Shown piece by piece: positions 36,962 to 47,700 of a stretch of 64,000 nucleotides of DNA. Below the pieces are notes generated by a model that was not told the DNA's origin, did no database searches, and worked only from the letters and a program-made list of their open reading frames with translations. Numbering within the stretch: position 1 is the first letter of the stretch; each line of letters starts with the position of its first letter. Where the stretch lies: positions 1-64,000 of the forward strand of contig JAIQDT010005463.1 in the NCBI GenBank assembly GCA_021521415.1. Reading direction: 5' to 3'. The translations under genes and the position numbers were made by a program. This stretch comes from Bidens hawaiensis (taxonomy: Eukaryota; Streptophyta; Magnoliopsida; Asterales; Asteraceae).

Positions 36962-38260
36962 TAAAGCGCGGGCATTTCCCTTTCTCCCCTCATTCCTGGC
37001 ACCACTACCACTGGCGCCTGCAGCTACCTGTTTCTTCGTGCATTCCGCACTAAATTAACCCTTTTCACCACACTCAAAACAAACAATCAACTTTTTCCTA
37101 CAATCTTCCTACTTGTGCCCTCGCCTCTTACAAAAATTGCAAGTTGAGAACGGATCAAACTTGCGTACATCAGTCTTAGGTGCAGGCTTCAAACATCTTC
37201 CCTCGTGCTTCCTACCACAATTTTTACACATCGGCCGATTAAACACATTTGACCTTTCTTTCCCTTTCTCAAACCTTCTCTTCTCATCATTCTCCCTCTT
37301 CTTTTCCAATACACCCTTTTTCTCTTCATCCTTATTTCTGATCATGCTTTCCATTAAATACCCTGCTAATTCAATAGCAGACTCGATAGTAGCAGGCATG
37401 TGTGACCTTACATGATCACGAATCTCTTTTGGTAACCCATAAATATACCGTGTCACCTTGTTATATTCTGGCGTGACTAAATGCGGTACCAGCCGACAAT
37501 ACTTAAGGAATTTAGTGTTGTATTCCTTGATATTCGTACCCATGACTTTATGATTCCAAAGCTTAGTTTGGATTTGATCCACCTCATGAATGGGACAGAA
37601 CCTTTGCTTGATTAACTCTTTAAAAGTCTTCCATTCCAGGTTATACATGTTACTCCTTCCCTTGATCTCAATTAATGTATTCCACCACTCCAGCGCCTCT
37701 CCTTTGAACATCTGAGAGGAGTACTGAATACTTTCCTCCTCGGTGCATTTGCTTATAATTACTATAGATTCTATTTCCTCAATCCAACGGAGCGTTGTTA
37801 TTTCCCATTTATCCCCATAGAATTCCTTTGGTTTATATACTTGAAAATCATTAAAGGTACACCCCGTGCTAACTTTTGCACTTTTTTTTTGCTCGGGACG
37901 TGTTCAGCAGTGGAACTTTCATAGCCTTCTTGTTTCTTTTCCTTCTCATCTTTTGTCTTTTCAATTTCTTTTCTTTTTGAATGTACCGATATGCTATGGC
38001 TTGGCTGCGTTTGTTTTGCAGATTTTGATTTGGCTAAACTTTTAGAATTAGCTGTGTGGTCTTGCACCATCTTTATCAATGGAGTTACAGCTTCTTTGAT
38101 TAACGGGGAAACCGTTTCTTTTATCATATCACGTATGCCTCCAATAAATTCTTCCGGAATTGAATTATTATTTTCAAGCGTCTTCGCTTTGTTAGCTTGA
38201 CTCCCTTGACTTACTCGGGTTTCTTGTTGTTCAGACATTCTGTTAATCATATAAATACAT
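36962..38260 (-). pseudogene. Gag of the Tekay-like element
   Basis: The N-terminal part (37798-38250) begins MSEQQETRVSQGSQANK and has a Lys/Glu-rich tract. After a frame break the gag core (37109-37711) shows FKGEALEWWNTL, EFKxLIKQRFCP-type wording, YCRLVPHLVTPEYNKV and YIYGLPKEIRDHV. Two knuckles follow: CNFCKRRGHK..C, with a stop between H and C, and CFECGEKG..FSAEC, whose His codon is a stop. It would form the particle and bind RNA. Confidence 0.85.
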
Positions 38261-38348
38261 GGATTTAAAACTCAAAACACAGGCTTTTATTCATAACAGT
38301 ACAGAAGGATAGAAAAATACAACATGTTTAAACAACATTTATATAATC

Positions 38349-39198
38349 CTAATCTTTGGCCCATTTCTTAACTAGGCTCTTCATTTTGTCACACTTCTTT
38401 ATAATCTTGTTGCTTATATTTTTCTTTTTAAATCTCTCGTTTCTTAATTCGTCTATTACTGAGTTAGGAGGGTCGGGATATCCTACTGTTGCAGATGAAG
38501 AAGGGAAAAGATAAGCGGTTTCCCTTGGATACAGGTGAGGATTTGCTACGTAGGCCTGCATTTCCTCATGGGAAGGTTGTTTGTATAAAACTCCTCGATG
38601 AGACGGGCCTCATCCCGTATCTCGTTTGCTTGTTCAGCCTCAGTTTGTATAGGACCTTGGTATGGTGGAAAACCAGGAACCTCAGAATAGTGGATTGGTC
38701 CTTGGGTTGGTCTTGCTAGAATTTGGGCACCTGGTGGCGGTGATCCAAAATGCCACAAATTCTGGTTGGAGTGATAATTCATCCAGCTGAAAGATTCAGT
38801 ACTTGTTTCCTGTTTTACTTTACTCTGAACTTCCATATCATGCGGATAGTAGTTCGGGGTACCAGTCAGCGGAACACTTTCTGAAGTGTCACTTGATATT
38901 TCAATTGGCATTTCGGGGCTTCCTGGAGCATATACTAGTTGGCTTCCGTAAGCCAGGTAGGGATCGATTTGATCAACAGGATATTGGTTCATCTGATTCG
39001 TCGGGTTTGGATTCATCGGGTTATTAAAGTTATTCAGATCAGCCGGGTTTGTGTACACTGGTTCAGTCGGGTTCACCGATACAGTTGGCCACTTAGGACC
39101 AAAATTTGTGCTAGATCTATCAGATGGCTCGGCATCGGGGGCAGGATTTGACCTCCTTGCAACCCAACGTCTTTGTCCATAATAATTTGTATACGACA
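38349..39198 (-). pseudogene. Extra ORF upstream of gag in the Tekay-like element
   Basis: Starts at MSYTNYYGQRRWVARR just after the primer site and leader, in the same direction as gag. It is Pro/Asn/Ser-rich with repeated NP words (NNPMNPNPTNQMNQ), then ETSTESFSWMNYHSNQ, and ends in a basic helix-like tail (RNERFKKKNISNKIIKK). One frameshift near 38550 joins the two open parts (231 and 70 codons). I recognise no domain. It is not a usual part of Tekay elements. Confidence 0.6.
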
Positions 39199-39319
39199 TC
39201 TGCATGTATATAAACTTAAGGATAGGTAGACAACCAATCATAACTTATCCCTACTTATTAAATAAATAGTTAAAGCTTAGGTACTAATTTATGTTAATAC
39301 CTAATTCGCTGAAACCGAT

Positions 39320-39332
39320 GGCTCTGATACCA
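39320..39332 (-). other. Primer-binding site of the Tekay-like element
   Basis: TGGTATCAGAGCC on the minus strand, 3 bases from the right LTR: an initiator Met-tRNA site. Confidence 0.9.
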
Positions 39333-39335
39333 ACC

Positions 39336-41159
39336 TGTCACACCCCGATCCAGGGCCTAGGAGTGTGACCAACAGTTGGTACCTGTTTTGTAAATATATC
39401 AGAGTAGCGGGTTCATTTTAGCGAAAGTCTTTAAATATCAAAATATTAGTTTACATTATCAAAATTACTCGAGAATTAAACACCCGAGTTTCAGTTTTAC
39501 AAAACAGTGATATTAATAATACAAGGATTTATAATATTCAAAAACGAGCCATCTCGAGGGATCTTCTATGACTCAAATCCTTGTATACCATCTATTGTCA
39601 TCTAATTACTTGCAAGGGTGGGAAAAACACGTTAACTATATGCTGGTGAAACGTTGACTCAATAAAACATTTATAACCGTCGTTAAATACAAACATAGTT
39701 TTCTATTTCACAAACTCAGCAGAAATACCTGTCCATTTCCTGGATTTGTACCACTGCCCTACACACACAATTCAATGGTTCCCCGAGTACATGACCCCTG
39801 TTCGGAGACAACCTTTCCCTAGGCTATGTAACCCTTATGGAGAACTGGTTATGACTGACTTGGTTTTGTATGCCAATTATCAGTTATGTTTGGATCCAGA
39901 CACATGTGTATTTGGTCTGAGTTGCTTTTTATTATCTATTTTGTATTATAACAATTTTAGAGATTATATCTCATGCAAACATTTTTTCAGACTTTTTGTA
40001 ATAAACAACCAGTCTATTACAAGAGTAAAATCAGTTCAGACATTAAAAGGTTAACGTGTTCACCTTATATTATCAGTAGGTAATATCAAACTCCTTGGCT
40101 TCAGTATGCTATTAACCTATATATCATAATAGGTTTGCATAAGTACCTAGTTGGTATTATTCAGCAGACTTTTAAGTCTGTTTCAGTTCAGCAGACTCGA
40201 GGTCTGATCAGCAGACTTGAAGTCTGATTCAGTTCAGCAGACTCTTAGGTCTGACCTAACCTTAGTATAGTTATAGTCGTTTTATGAAAATACTTTGGAT
40301 TTACATATGAATTTTGGAATAGCATGCTTTGGCCTAATAAAGGATATCACGTTGGTAAACTTCTCCAGGTAAGCAAACATGTCCCGCGGTTGATTGGGAT
40401 GTATACGAGTTGTTTTCCTTAGGCAAGAAGAGTCTACTAATGATACCCCCCCCCCCTTCCAGTTACTACGTGCCCATCAAAATAATAGTTTTGGTAACAT
40501 TACTTCATGTGGAAGTAACGTCTTCGCTTTATAAAACATTACTTGGAAAAAATAACAATTAAAGTTTAACGACTATATCCCTATCTAGGTTCTAATAACT
40601 ATATAGTAAAGTAACTTAACCTTGACCTTAATCCTACCTTAATTGGCTAGACGGTGGATAAGAACTAAGAAAACAACAGCACTTCGGCTTGTGCTTCGTT
40701 TACAAGATCAACAGCTCGTTTAACAGCGTAACGACTCCTCGTTTCTTCGCAAAAACAGCCCTTGGCACCTCAGAACGTCCTTGGCACGAATCCCTAGGTT
40801 AAGTCTGTGAAAATGGGATGAAAGGGCTGAGTTCGTAGCTGCCCTATTTATAGGCGATTTTGTGCATCTTCGCGTAGCCTATGGCGGTTCGCGATACGCG
40901 AAGATGTATGACAGCGCCGCAAAATCAACCCGTGCTGACACGTGTCACACGTCACTGAAAAACGTTGAAATGTGTGCCAGCAACTTCGTGATACGCGAAG
41001 ATGTTCTACTTTGCATCTTCGCGATACGTGAAGATGCATAAGTTTCAGAATTTCTATTTTCATTCCCTCTACTTCAAGATTTGGCATTTTTTAGCCCTTT
41101 AACTTCTAGAATTTATATTTTTGGTCCAAAACTAGATGGGGTATTTTCACGGTGTTACA
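39336..41159 (-). repeat. 5' LTR (right) of the Tekay-like element
   Basis: TG...CA ends and 1824 bases, clearly the same sequence as 31833-33657 with scattered substitutions and a changed palindrome group. A run of ten C (40447-40456) occurs where the other LTR has five. TATA box at 40844-40853, minus strand. Confidence 0.93.
40864..41040. repeat. Palindrome group in the right Tekay-like LTR
   Basis: Copies of the TTCGCGATACGCGAA-core word. Compared with the left LTR the first copy is shortened (CTTCGCG joined to TAGCC) and an extra copy is present near 41010-41035. Confidence 0.7.
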
Positions 41160-41164
41160 AACCA
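41160..41164. other. Target-site duplication, right copy (AACCA)
   Basis: Matches 31828-31832 exactly and is followed by CGAGCCGTGCC, the continuation of the host copia integrase frame. Confidence 0.9.
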
Positions 41165-43145
41165 CGAGCCGTGCCTTGTGTTTTTCTAGGTTATCCTCTT
41201 GGTAAATAGGCATACAAATTGTATGACTTTGACTCAAATAAAATTATCGTATGTTGTTTTCTTTGAACTTTATTTCCTTCAATAACTAAATCCAAAGATA
41301 CTTTCATTTTTCAATCTATTAATCTCATCAATCAATTTTTTGATTATCCTTCATCTTCTGATCCTTCTCCTTCTCCTCCTATTGATTCTTCATCTTCTGT
41401 TCCTCTTTCTAATGCTCACCCTAATCCTGTTCGAAGATCTTCGGGAACTTCTATTCCGCTCCCATACTTAAATGACTTTGCTTGCAACAAATCTGAATTT
41501 TCTCATCATTGTTTCCACACTGTCACTAATTCGTGCTCCTCTCACATCTCTTTCACTTCTTCTCATCTTCTTCCTTCTAGTCAGTCTCTTAATCAAGCGA
41601 TTTCTGATTTACATGAGCCTACTTCATATAAGGAAGTTGTCATTATTCCTGAATGGCAATATGCCATGAAGGCTAAATTTCAGGCTCTTGAAAATAACAA
41701 AACCTGGGTTGTTACTACGCTTCCCCTTGAAAGAAAGCTATTAAAAGCAAATGAGTGTTTAAAGTTAAACACAAAGTAGATGGAATGGTTGAACATTGTA
41801 AAGCTAGATTAGTGGTGAGAGGAGATACTCAAAAAGAGGAGATTGATTACAATGAAACTTTTTCTCCTATTATCAAGATGTACACTATTCGAAGCCTTGT
41901 AGCTATCGCTACAAAGAGAAGTTGGACTCTATTTCAGCTCGATGTTAATAATGATTTTCTTCATGGAGATTTAGATGAAGATATCTATATGCAGTCATCA
42001 CCTGGTATGCAGCTTCCTAATAATCAAGTGCCTAAACTTCAGAAATCTTTATATGGTTTAAAATAGGCTTTTAGAGAATGGTATGGGAAATGGTCATCCA
42101 CATTGAAGTCAAGAGGGTATGTGGGTTCTTAGAATGATCATTCTTTTTTTTTCAAAGACTATGAAATCCTCGGTGGTATATGTTGTTGTATGCTTTGATG
42201 ACATATTAGAAATTGGGAACAATTTGGAAGATATCAATAATCTCAAGACTTTCCTAGACTCATCTTTCAAAATCAAAGATCTGGGAAGTCTCAATTAATT
42301 TTTGGGTATGGAAGTTTTTTACACTACCAAAGGTGTTATCACGTGCAAACGAAAGTTCACTAAAGATATGCTTTCTGAATTTGATATTTCCAATCTTCCT
42401 GTCACAAACTCACCATTGCCTCATCATTTACAAATTCAAGCTCATGAGGGACTTGCTATTGATAATCCTTTATAGTACATGAAGCTTGTTGGTAAACTTA
42501 ATTACCTTGCTCACACACAACCTGATCTTGCTTTTGCTGTTCAGTTTCTCAGTCAGTTCATGCAAGATCCGAGGATTCCTCATCGGAATGCATCACTTCA
42601 TACTCCCTCACATGTTAAAGGAATTTTATCTCAAGGATCATTCTTCAATAATAATCCTTCATTTGATCTGCAAGCATTCTGTGATTCAGACTGTGCAGCA
42701 TATCCGAATACTTCGATCGATCAGTGGTTTTATGTTTCTCTTAGGGGCTCTCCGATTTCATGGAATTCTAAAAAGAAGCCTGCTGATTCTTTGAGCTCGG
42801 ATGAAGCTGAGTACCGATCTTTTTGACAGGTGACTGCTGAAGTTGCTTGGCTGACAAGACTTCTATCAGATTTCATTGTTCCTAACATTACTCATGTCAC
42901 GCTTAAATGTGATAGTCAGGCTGCAATTTATATTGCGAAAATTCTTTTTTTTTTCATGAGTGAACTAAGCATATTGAAATCGATTGTCATTTTGTTCGAA
43001 AGAAGTTACAAGACGGTCTGGTGACTTTGGTGCATACGAAGACGAAAGATCAACTTGCTGATATTTTTACTAAAAGTTTACCCGGACCTCATTTTCATTC
43101 GCTATTGTGCAAGTTGGGTTTTCTCGACCTCCAACTTGAGAGGGG
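41165..43145 (+). pseudogene. Second copia element: integrase end, RT and RNase H
   Basis: Resumes with RAVPCVFLGYPLGK, a Ser/Pro-rich linker, then the [40 protein letters not shown] and [12 protein letters not shown]. The polymerase box reads CFDD in place of YVDD. RNase H shows KLVGKLNYLAHTQPDLAFAV, AFCDSDCAAYP, SPISWNSKKKPADSLSSDEA and ADIFTKSLPGPHFHSLL. Stops and frameshifts occur near 41777, 42063 and 42825. The RT would be inactive even if the frame were open. Confidence 0.85.
43134..43145 (+). other. Polypurine tract of the second copia element
   Basis: ACTTGAGAGGGG directly before TGAACATATACG, the right LTR start. Confidence 0.75.
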
Positions 43146-43219
43146 TGAACATATACGCCATATATGTATATACGGCATATATGTTATACGGCATATATGT
43201 TAGTGTGTGTGTGTGTATA
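43146..43219 (+). repeat. 3' LTR of the second copia element, left piece
   Basis: Matches the start of the 27208 LTR (TGAACATATAC..., CATATATGTTAGTGTGTG). The remainder is displaced to 46381-46485 by the Helitron. Confidence 0.85.
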
Positions 43220-43287
43220 CTAGACAGGTGCTCGCGCGATGCGGCGGGTGTCCAAGCGCAAACCCTGTGAATCACGTAACAATTATG

Positions 43288-43858
43288 AGTGTTCATGATT
43301 CGGCTTAAAACCTTTAAACCTTTTAAACCGGTCATCAGTTTGGTTTCATGATCTTTTTTTTTTACTATCACTCGGTCGGTTAATTTCAAAATTTTCAAAC
43401 CGTAGCAAACAGTTTGGTTCGCGGCTTATGCTGAAAACCGGCCATATGAAACCAGACCAAACTTTAAATGTTGTATGTATTTTAATCTCTTTTATTATTT
43501 AGTATTGAACATGTTTTGTTATATATATTAGATATAGTTAAGATATAATTGAACAAAGTCTTTTTTAATACAAGTAAATTTGACTATTACAACTTTAAAT
43601 TAACCTAATTCCAGTATGATTTTTTGTAATCTTCGTTCTTGTTATAATTTCACATCCCAGATCTTTCATTAATCTTTACCAATTATGTTGCTTAAATTAT
43701 CATATTTCCTATTTTGTTATATATAAGAGACCGTTGGTAATGGTTCAGTTCAATTTCAATTATTCAATTTTGATTTTGGACGACGAAAAATTGATACTAA
43801 TGGTTGGGCTTACAAGTTTAACTTACAAACCATCAAAAACCGGCATTGAGCAACCCTA
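43288..43858. mobile_element. Possible hAT-like MITE inside the Helitron
   Basis: The left side (GAGTGTTCATGATTCGG) and the complement of the right side (AGGGTTGCTCAATGCCGG) look like diverged inverted ends. The possible 8-base flanks ACGTAACA/ACATAACA agree at 7 of 8 bases, but not exactly at the repeat edges. Confidence 0.3.
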
Positions 43859-44198
43859 CATAACATTTTAATTTTTTTAAAATTGAAAAATTAAAACAAT
43901 ATTATACTCAAATTAAAAATAATAAAATACTCGATTTTATGGTGTAATTTTGTTATAAAAATATTAGCGTACGAAAAAACTATGGCCGTTTAAAAATCGG
44001 TGGGTGGGAAGCTAGTTAAAGATTAAAATTAAAAGCATAATATGGTTAAAGATGAGGGGACAAAGTTGTAAGTTAGGAAAATTGTGTTTAAAAGACAAGC
44101 TTATCCCTTTTTACACATGTACTTTATGCATTAGCATTTGTAAAACTCTTAAAATCAATTGTTTTAATTTACCCTTATCTCATGTATTATATATATAG

Positions 44199-44874
44199 AA
44201 AAGTGAATATAGGGTTGTTAAGCACCCAACCTTATATGCGAAACCATCAAAACTACGTAGTTTTGAATATGAATCAGTTAAATTTTAATTTATATTCATG
44301 TTTTTATATACAATAGAATCGTACGCAAGGTTTTCTCTTCGATCCCAATGTTGCCCTAATTCAATTAGTGTTCATCTCTACTGATTCGAGTTTAGTACGC
44401 AGGAATCCATCTTCATAACAAATCACAAGCCCTCAAAATTACTTTGATATTACCTAATATATTGATTATTCTAATGTACCGAACAAAAGTATCCATAGAA
44501 TCACATGTGGACATGAAAGAACTAAAATTACTTTTGATATCAATTCTTAATATTCTAATTTATCGAACAATTTCGTGCATAAGTAAATAATTGAAAAAAT
44601 TTATTGGATGTCAATAACAAACTGCGATTCTTGAGAAATTGATGATTTGCAACCTAAGAAATTAATTGGATATCAATAACAGAATTAATTGAAGGCTTAT
44701 TGTGATTGCAAATTGAAGATGAATCGTCATACATTGTTACTTATGATCAATGAGTGGAGAGGAATGTGAACAAACAAGAATAAAATGAATTTTTTTTTAT
44801 TTCTATTCATTACTACGTAGTTTTGATGGTTTCGCATATAAGGTTGGGTGCTTAACAGCCTCATATTCACTTTT
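44199..44874. mobile_element. MITE with about 65-base terminal inverted repeats
   Basis: The left arm starts AAAAGTGAATATAGGGTTG and runs through CCAACCTTATATGCGAAACC to ACTACGTAG. The right arm (about 44810-44874) is its near-perfect complement. It is flanked on both sides by TATATA runs, so the target duplication is ambiguous. No coding content. Confidence 0.75.
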
Positions 44875-44892
44875 ATATATATATATATATGG

Positions 44893-44950
44893 TAAGGATT
44901 CTAAGAGAACCCTTGACAAATTGAGAACTTTGAGAATCATTTTAAACCAT
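44893..44950 (+). repeat. Inverted partner of the Helitron 5' end
   Basis: AAGGATTCTAAGAGAACCC...TTGAGAACTTTGAGAATCATT resembles, in opposite orientation, the Helitron 5' terminus at 46322-46380. It follows a TA microsatellite. Confidence 0.55.
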
Positions 44951-45076
44951 TAAAAAAATCTCTAAAAAATATTTAAAAAATTATAAAACAAAAAAAACGA
45001 AAATTTTAAAAAAGTAAAAAAAACCAAAATTCTTATATTTCGTGCCGGTTTCATTAAAAAAACCGAAAAAAAATAA

Positions 45077-46028
45077 GAGTAAAGTGCCATTTTCGTCCTT
45101 GTGGTTTGGCAAATAATGCGAATTTAGTCTAAAAAGTTTATTTTTTGCATATGGACCCTCCACGTTTCTCAATTCTTACCAATTACATCCAAATCACTAA
45201 CCTCGTTAAATTTAATTGTTAAGTCAGGGGTAGACATGTCTTTTCACTATTTCTTTATTATATGAATAAAGTGCCAAAATCGTCCCTAAGGTTTGGTCAT
45301 ATTTGCGAATTTCGTCCAAAAATATTTTTTTTCGCAAGTAGACCCTCGATTTTTCCCAACCGTTGCCAATTTCGTCCAAATTATTAATTCGGTCTAAATT
45401 CAACATTTCGTGAAATGTTATATTTGTTAGGGATGAGCAAAATCGGTATCGGTACCGGTACCGATTTAGTACCATCGGTACCAAGGTTTTGAGTTTTCAG
45501 GGCCGGTACGGTACCGGTATTTCCCGAATTTTACCTCCAATACCGGTACCGAACCGAACATTTCGGTACCGGTACCAAACATTTGCGATTTTCGGGATCG
45601 GGATAACCGAGCTCATCCCTAATATATGTCATCAAACAAACACATAATAACAATAATGTAAACAAACATGTAAAAGGACAGTAATACCCATAAGTTAACG
45701 TTGAATTTAGACCGAGTTAATAATTTGGACGAAATTGGCAACGGTTGGGAAAAATCGAGGGTTTACTTGCGAAAAAAAAATATTTTTGAACGAAATTCGC
45801 AAATATGACCAAACCTCAGGGACGATTTTGGCACTTTACTCATATAATAAAGAAATAATGGAAAGACATGTCTACCCCTGACTTAACGATTAAATTTAAC
45901 GAGGTTAGTGATTTGAATGTAATTGGCAAGAATTGAGAAACGTAGAGGGTCCATATGCAAAAAATAAACGTTTTGGACTAAATTCGCATTATTTGCCAAA
46001 TTACAAGGACGAAAATGGCACTTTACTC
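45077..46028. mobile_element. MULE-type foldback element with 9-base target duplication
   Basis: The ends GAGTAAAGTGCC...GGCACTTTACTC are flanked by the perfect 9-base duplication AAAAAATAA (45068-45076 and 46029-46037). Each arm is about 340 bases, and the arms are close complements of each other. Each arm contains two successive units of one repeat (TAAAGTGCCATTTTCGTCC at 45080 and TAAAGTGCCAAAATCGTCCC at 45264). The loop holds a second small transposon (45428-45621). No transposase is encoded. Confidence 0.85.
45428..45621. mobile_element. hAT-type MITE nested in the foldback element
   Basis: 194 bases with TAGGGATGAGC / GCTCATCCCTA ends and flanking ATATTTGT / ATATATGT (7 of 8 bases match). 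The interior is a cluster of GGTACCGGTACCG-like palindromes. Confidence 0.75.
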
Positions 46029-46380
46029 AAAAAATAATTTGTATTATACCTATACACATATGTATACTTTCATTTAATGTATAGTTTACATAGTGTACAC
46101 ATATGTACATTATCATTTATCTTAAATTATACATATGTGTAAAAAAACATGTGTACATATATGTGCATATTATACATATATGTATAATTTAGCTAAAACG
46201 ACAATTTTTTTTTCGTTTTTGTTAGAAACCGGAATGATAAATAAGAACTTTGGTTTTTTTACTTTTTTTTTATTTTTGTGTTTTATTTTGTTTTATGATT
46301 TTTTTTTATTTTTGGGTTTTTTGTGATTCAAAATGGTTCTCATAGTTTTCAATTCCAAAAAAGTTCTCACATGATCCTGA

Positions 46381-46485
46381 TAGTTTTGTAATTTCTTTCT
46401 TGTAATTTTTCATTCTAAGATAAATTGTCCTTCCATGTTTCATTTTCTTCTTTTCTTTTCATGTCATTGTTTTTTAACAATTACA
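46381..46485 (+). repeat. 3' LTR of the second copia element, right piece
   Basis: TAGTTTTGTAATTTCTTTC... to AACAATTACA matches the last 105 bases of the 27208-27413 LTR. Confidence 0.85.
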
Positions 46486-47010
46486 AATTTATGGTTAATT
46501 GTTTGATTGTTATTTAATTATGGTCCGAATTTATACTCGCCTTCGGCCCAAAAATTTGTAACGGTTCTTAGAGATAGCGTGGGCACGAGCCAAGGCTTTT
46601 ACTACAATTGGCCCTTGGGCGATGGATGGATTTCCCTTGAAATTGGTGGCGAGCCGGTTCACCAGCGTTGTCAGGCACTTTTGGCAACAAGTGTACCGAG
46701 TAGCCGGGCTTTGTTTGCCGTTAAAAAAAAGTTAATTGTGTATACATGCATGCAAGAAGCGAGTCTCTGATTTCATGGAAATTAAGTTGAAGTTGATGAA
46801 TTGCCGCCTCCAAATTTGTATCCTTCAAAATCTCTCCATGTGGAATGAACACAAACAAACAAGATAACTTCACTCCCCATTAAAAACTCATCACTAACGT
46901 CCTTTTCTTCGGATCATTCGATAAATTTTCCTGTAAGTTGTTCTATCTTTTCCGATAGATTTCTCATGATTTGGTTATTGCAGTGTTAGTGTTTTTTATT
47001 TGGTCACATA
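46486..47010. other. Gene-free stretch between copia element and hAT MITE
   Basis: An 87-codon open frame (46507-46770) has no recognisable domain and no upstream signals. The first 35 bases resemble 27145-27180 on the far side of the copia element. Confidence 0.5.
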
Positions 47011-47482
47011 CAGGGGTGGCAATCTTGACCCAAACCATTTTAAATTGGTCAATTTAGGTTGTTTTAAAAATTAAATGGGTTGGTTTGAGTCAGAGATTTT
47101 AACCAAATGGGTCATTTGAAATTTCATCTTGTTATTTTCGGGTCAAAACGGGGTCAACATATTCAAAGAAATGGGGTCGATGTGGGTTAGTGTCCTAAGG
47201 AAATGTGGCAGGTTTCGGATCAGAACGGGACAGGTTTCGGCACGAAACAGGTTTGAGATTGGAGCGGGTTCGATTCAAGTTTCAAGCCGACACCGGGTTC
47301 TGACTCGTTCAAAAGAAAAAAACCCGAAACCCGTTCTGACTCGTTCTGACCCTAACATATTCTGACCCAAACCAAAACAACCATTTTTTTAGTTGACCCG
47401 TTCTGACCCAAACCCATTTCGACCCATGACTCATTTCGACCCATAACCCGTTCGACCCAACCCAACTCATTTGCTACCTCTA
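47011..47482. mobile_element. hAT-type MITE rich in GGGTC/GACCC words
   Basis: Ends CAGGGGTGGCAAT and ATTTGCTACCTCTA, flanked by the perfect 8-base duplication GTCACATA (47003-47010 and 47483-47490). The interior repeats GACCC/GGGTC words. The open frame at 47129-47365 lies inside it and is not a gene. Confidence 0.88.
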
Positions 47483-47700
47483 GTCACATAATTTAAAATC
47501 TTTAGCAATACCACTTTACTTTTATAAATTGATCTTTTTAAAAAAACTTTAAAATGATCCTACATGAATCTTGAGAGGCTGCAGAATTCAAAGCTGATAT
47601 GAATATGCATAGAACATGAATAATTGACAGAAATACATTATTAAATTTTGTGATATCACGATCGAATTTGAAGTGAAGTTTGTGTAAACTGACAGAAAGA

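Larger units (their letters stand above)
31833..41159 (-). mobile_element. Tekay-like (chromovirus) Ty3/gypsy element, complete but dead
   Basis: 9327 bases with LTRs of 1825 and 1824 bases, a perfect AACCA target duplication, a minus-strand primer site (39320-39332) and PPT (33658-33671). Reading right to left: an extra ORF, gag with zinc knuckles, protease, RT, RNase H, integrase and a C-terminal chromodomain-like tail (VRWNSR..GPKFTWE). Several stops and at least two single-base frameshifts lie in pol. It inserted into the integrase region of the second copia element, so it is younger than that element. Confidence 0.92.
43220..46380 (-). mobile_element. Non-autonomous Helitron in the copia LTR
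   Basis: The insert lies between A (43219) and T (46381) of the copia LTR with no target duplication, as Helitrons do. On the minus strand it begins TC (TCAGGATCATGTGAGAAC) and ends CTAG. Eleven bases before CTAG is a GC-rich hairpin (CCCGCCGCATCGCGCGAGC). No Rep/helicase ORF is visible, so it is non-autonomous. It has accumulated several MITEs. The A/T junction is clear because the intact LTR copy at 27208 is available for comparison. Confidence 0.8.
27208..46485 (+). mobile_element. Second Ty1-copia element with short LTRs, multiply invaded
   Basis: The left LTR (27208-27413) and split right LTR (43146-43219 plus 46381-46485) frame a copia internal region in plus orientation. Removing the solo LTR (27818-29619), the Tekay-like element (31833-41159) and the Helitron (43220-46380) leaves about 5 kb, a normal copia size. 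Domain order is gag, protease, integrase, RT, RNase H. The pol copy is dead, with stops, frameshifts and an altered catalytic box. I found no matching 5-base target duplication at the outer ends (TTTTG against AATTT). Confidence 0.85.

Noticed and set aside
46507..46770. 87-codon open frame after the second copia element
   Set aside because: No recognisable domain, no promoter or splice context, and no evidence of selection visible; kept only as gene-free DNA.
47129..47365. 78-codon open frame before the cis-prenyltransferase
   Set aside because: Lies wholly inside a hAT MITE with a perfect target duplication and is made of its GGGTC repeats.
47680..47700. Upstream extension of the cis-prenyltransferase frame
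   Set aside because: It would need a TTG start; the first ATG at 47701 gives the usual family N-terminus.
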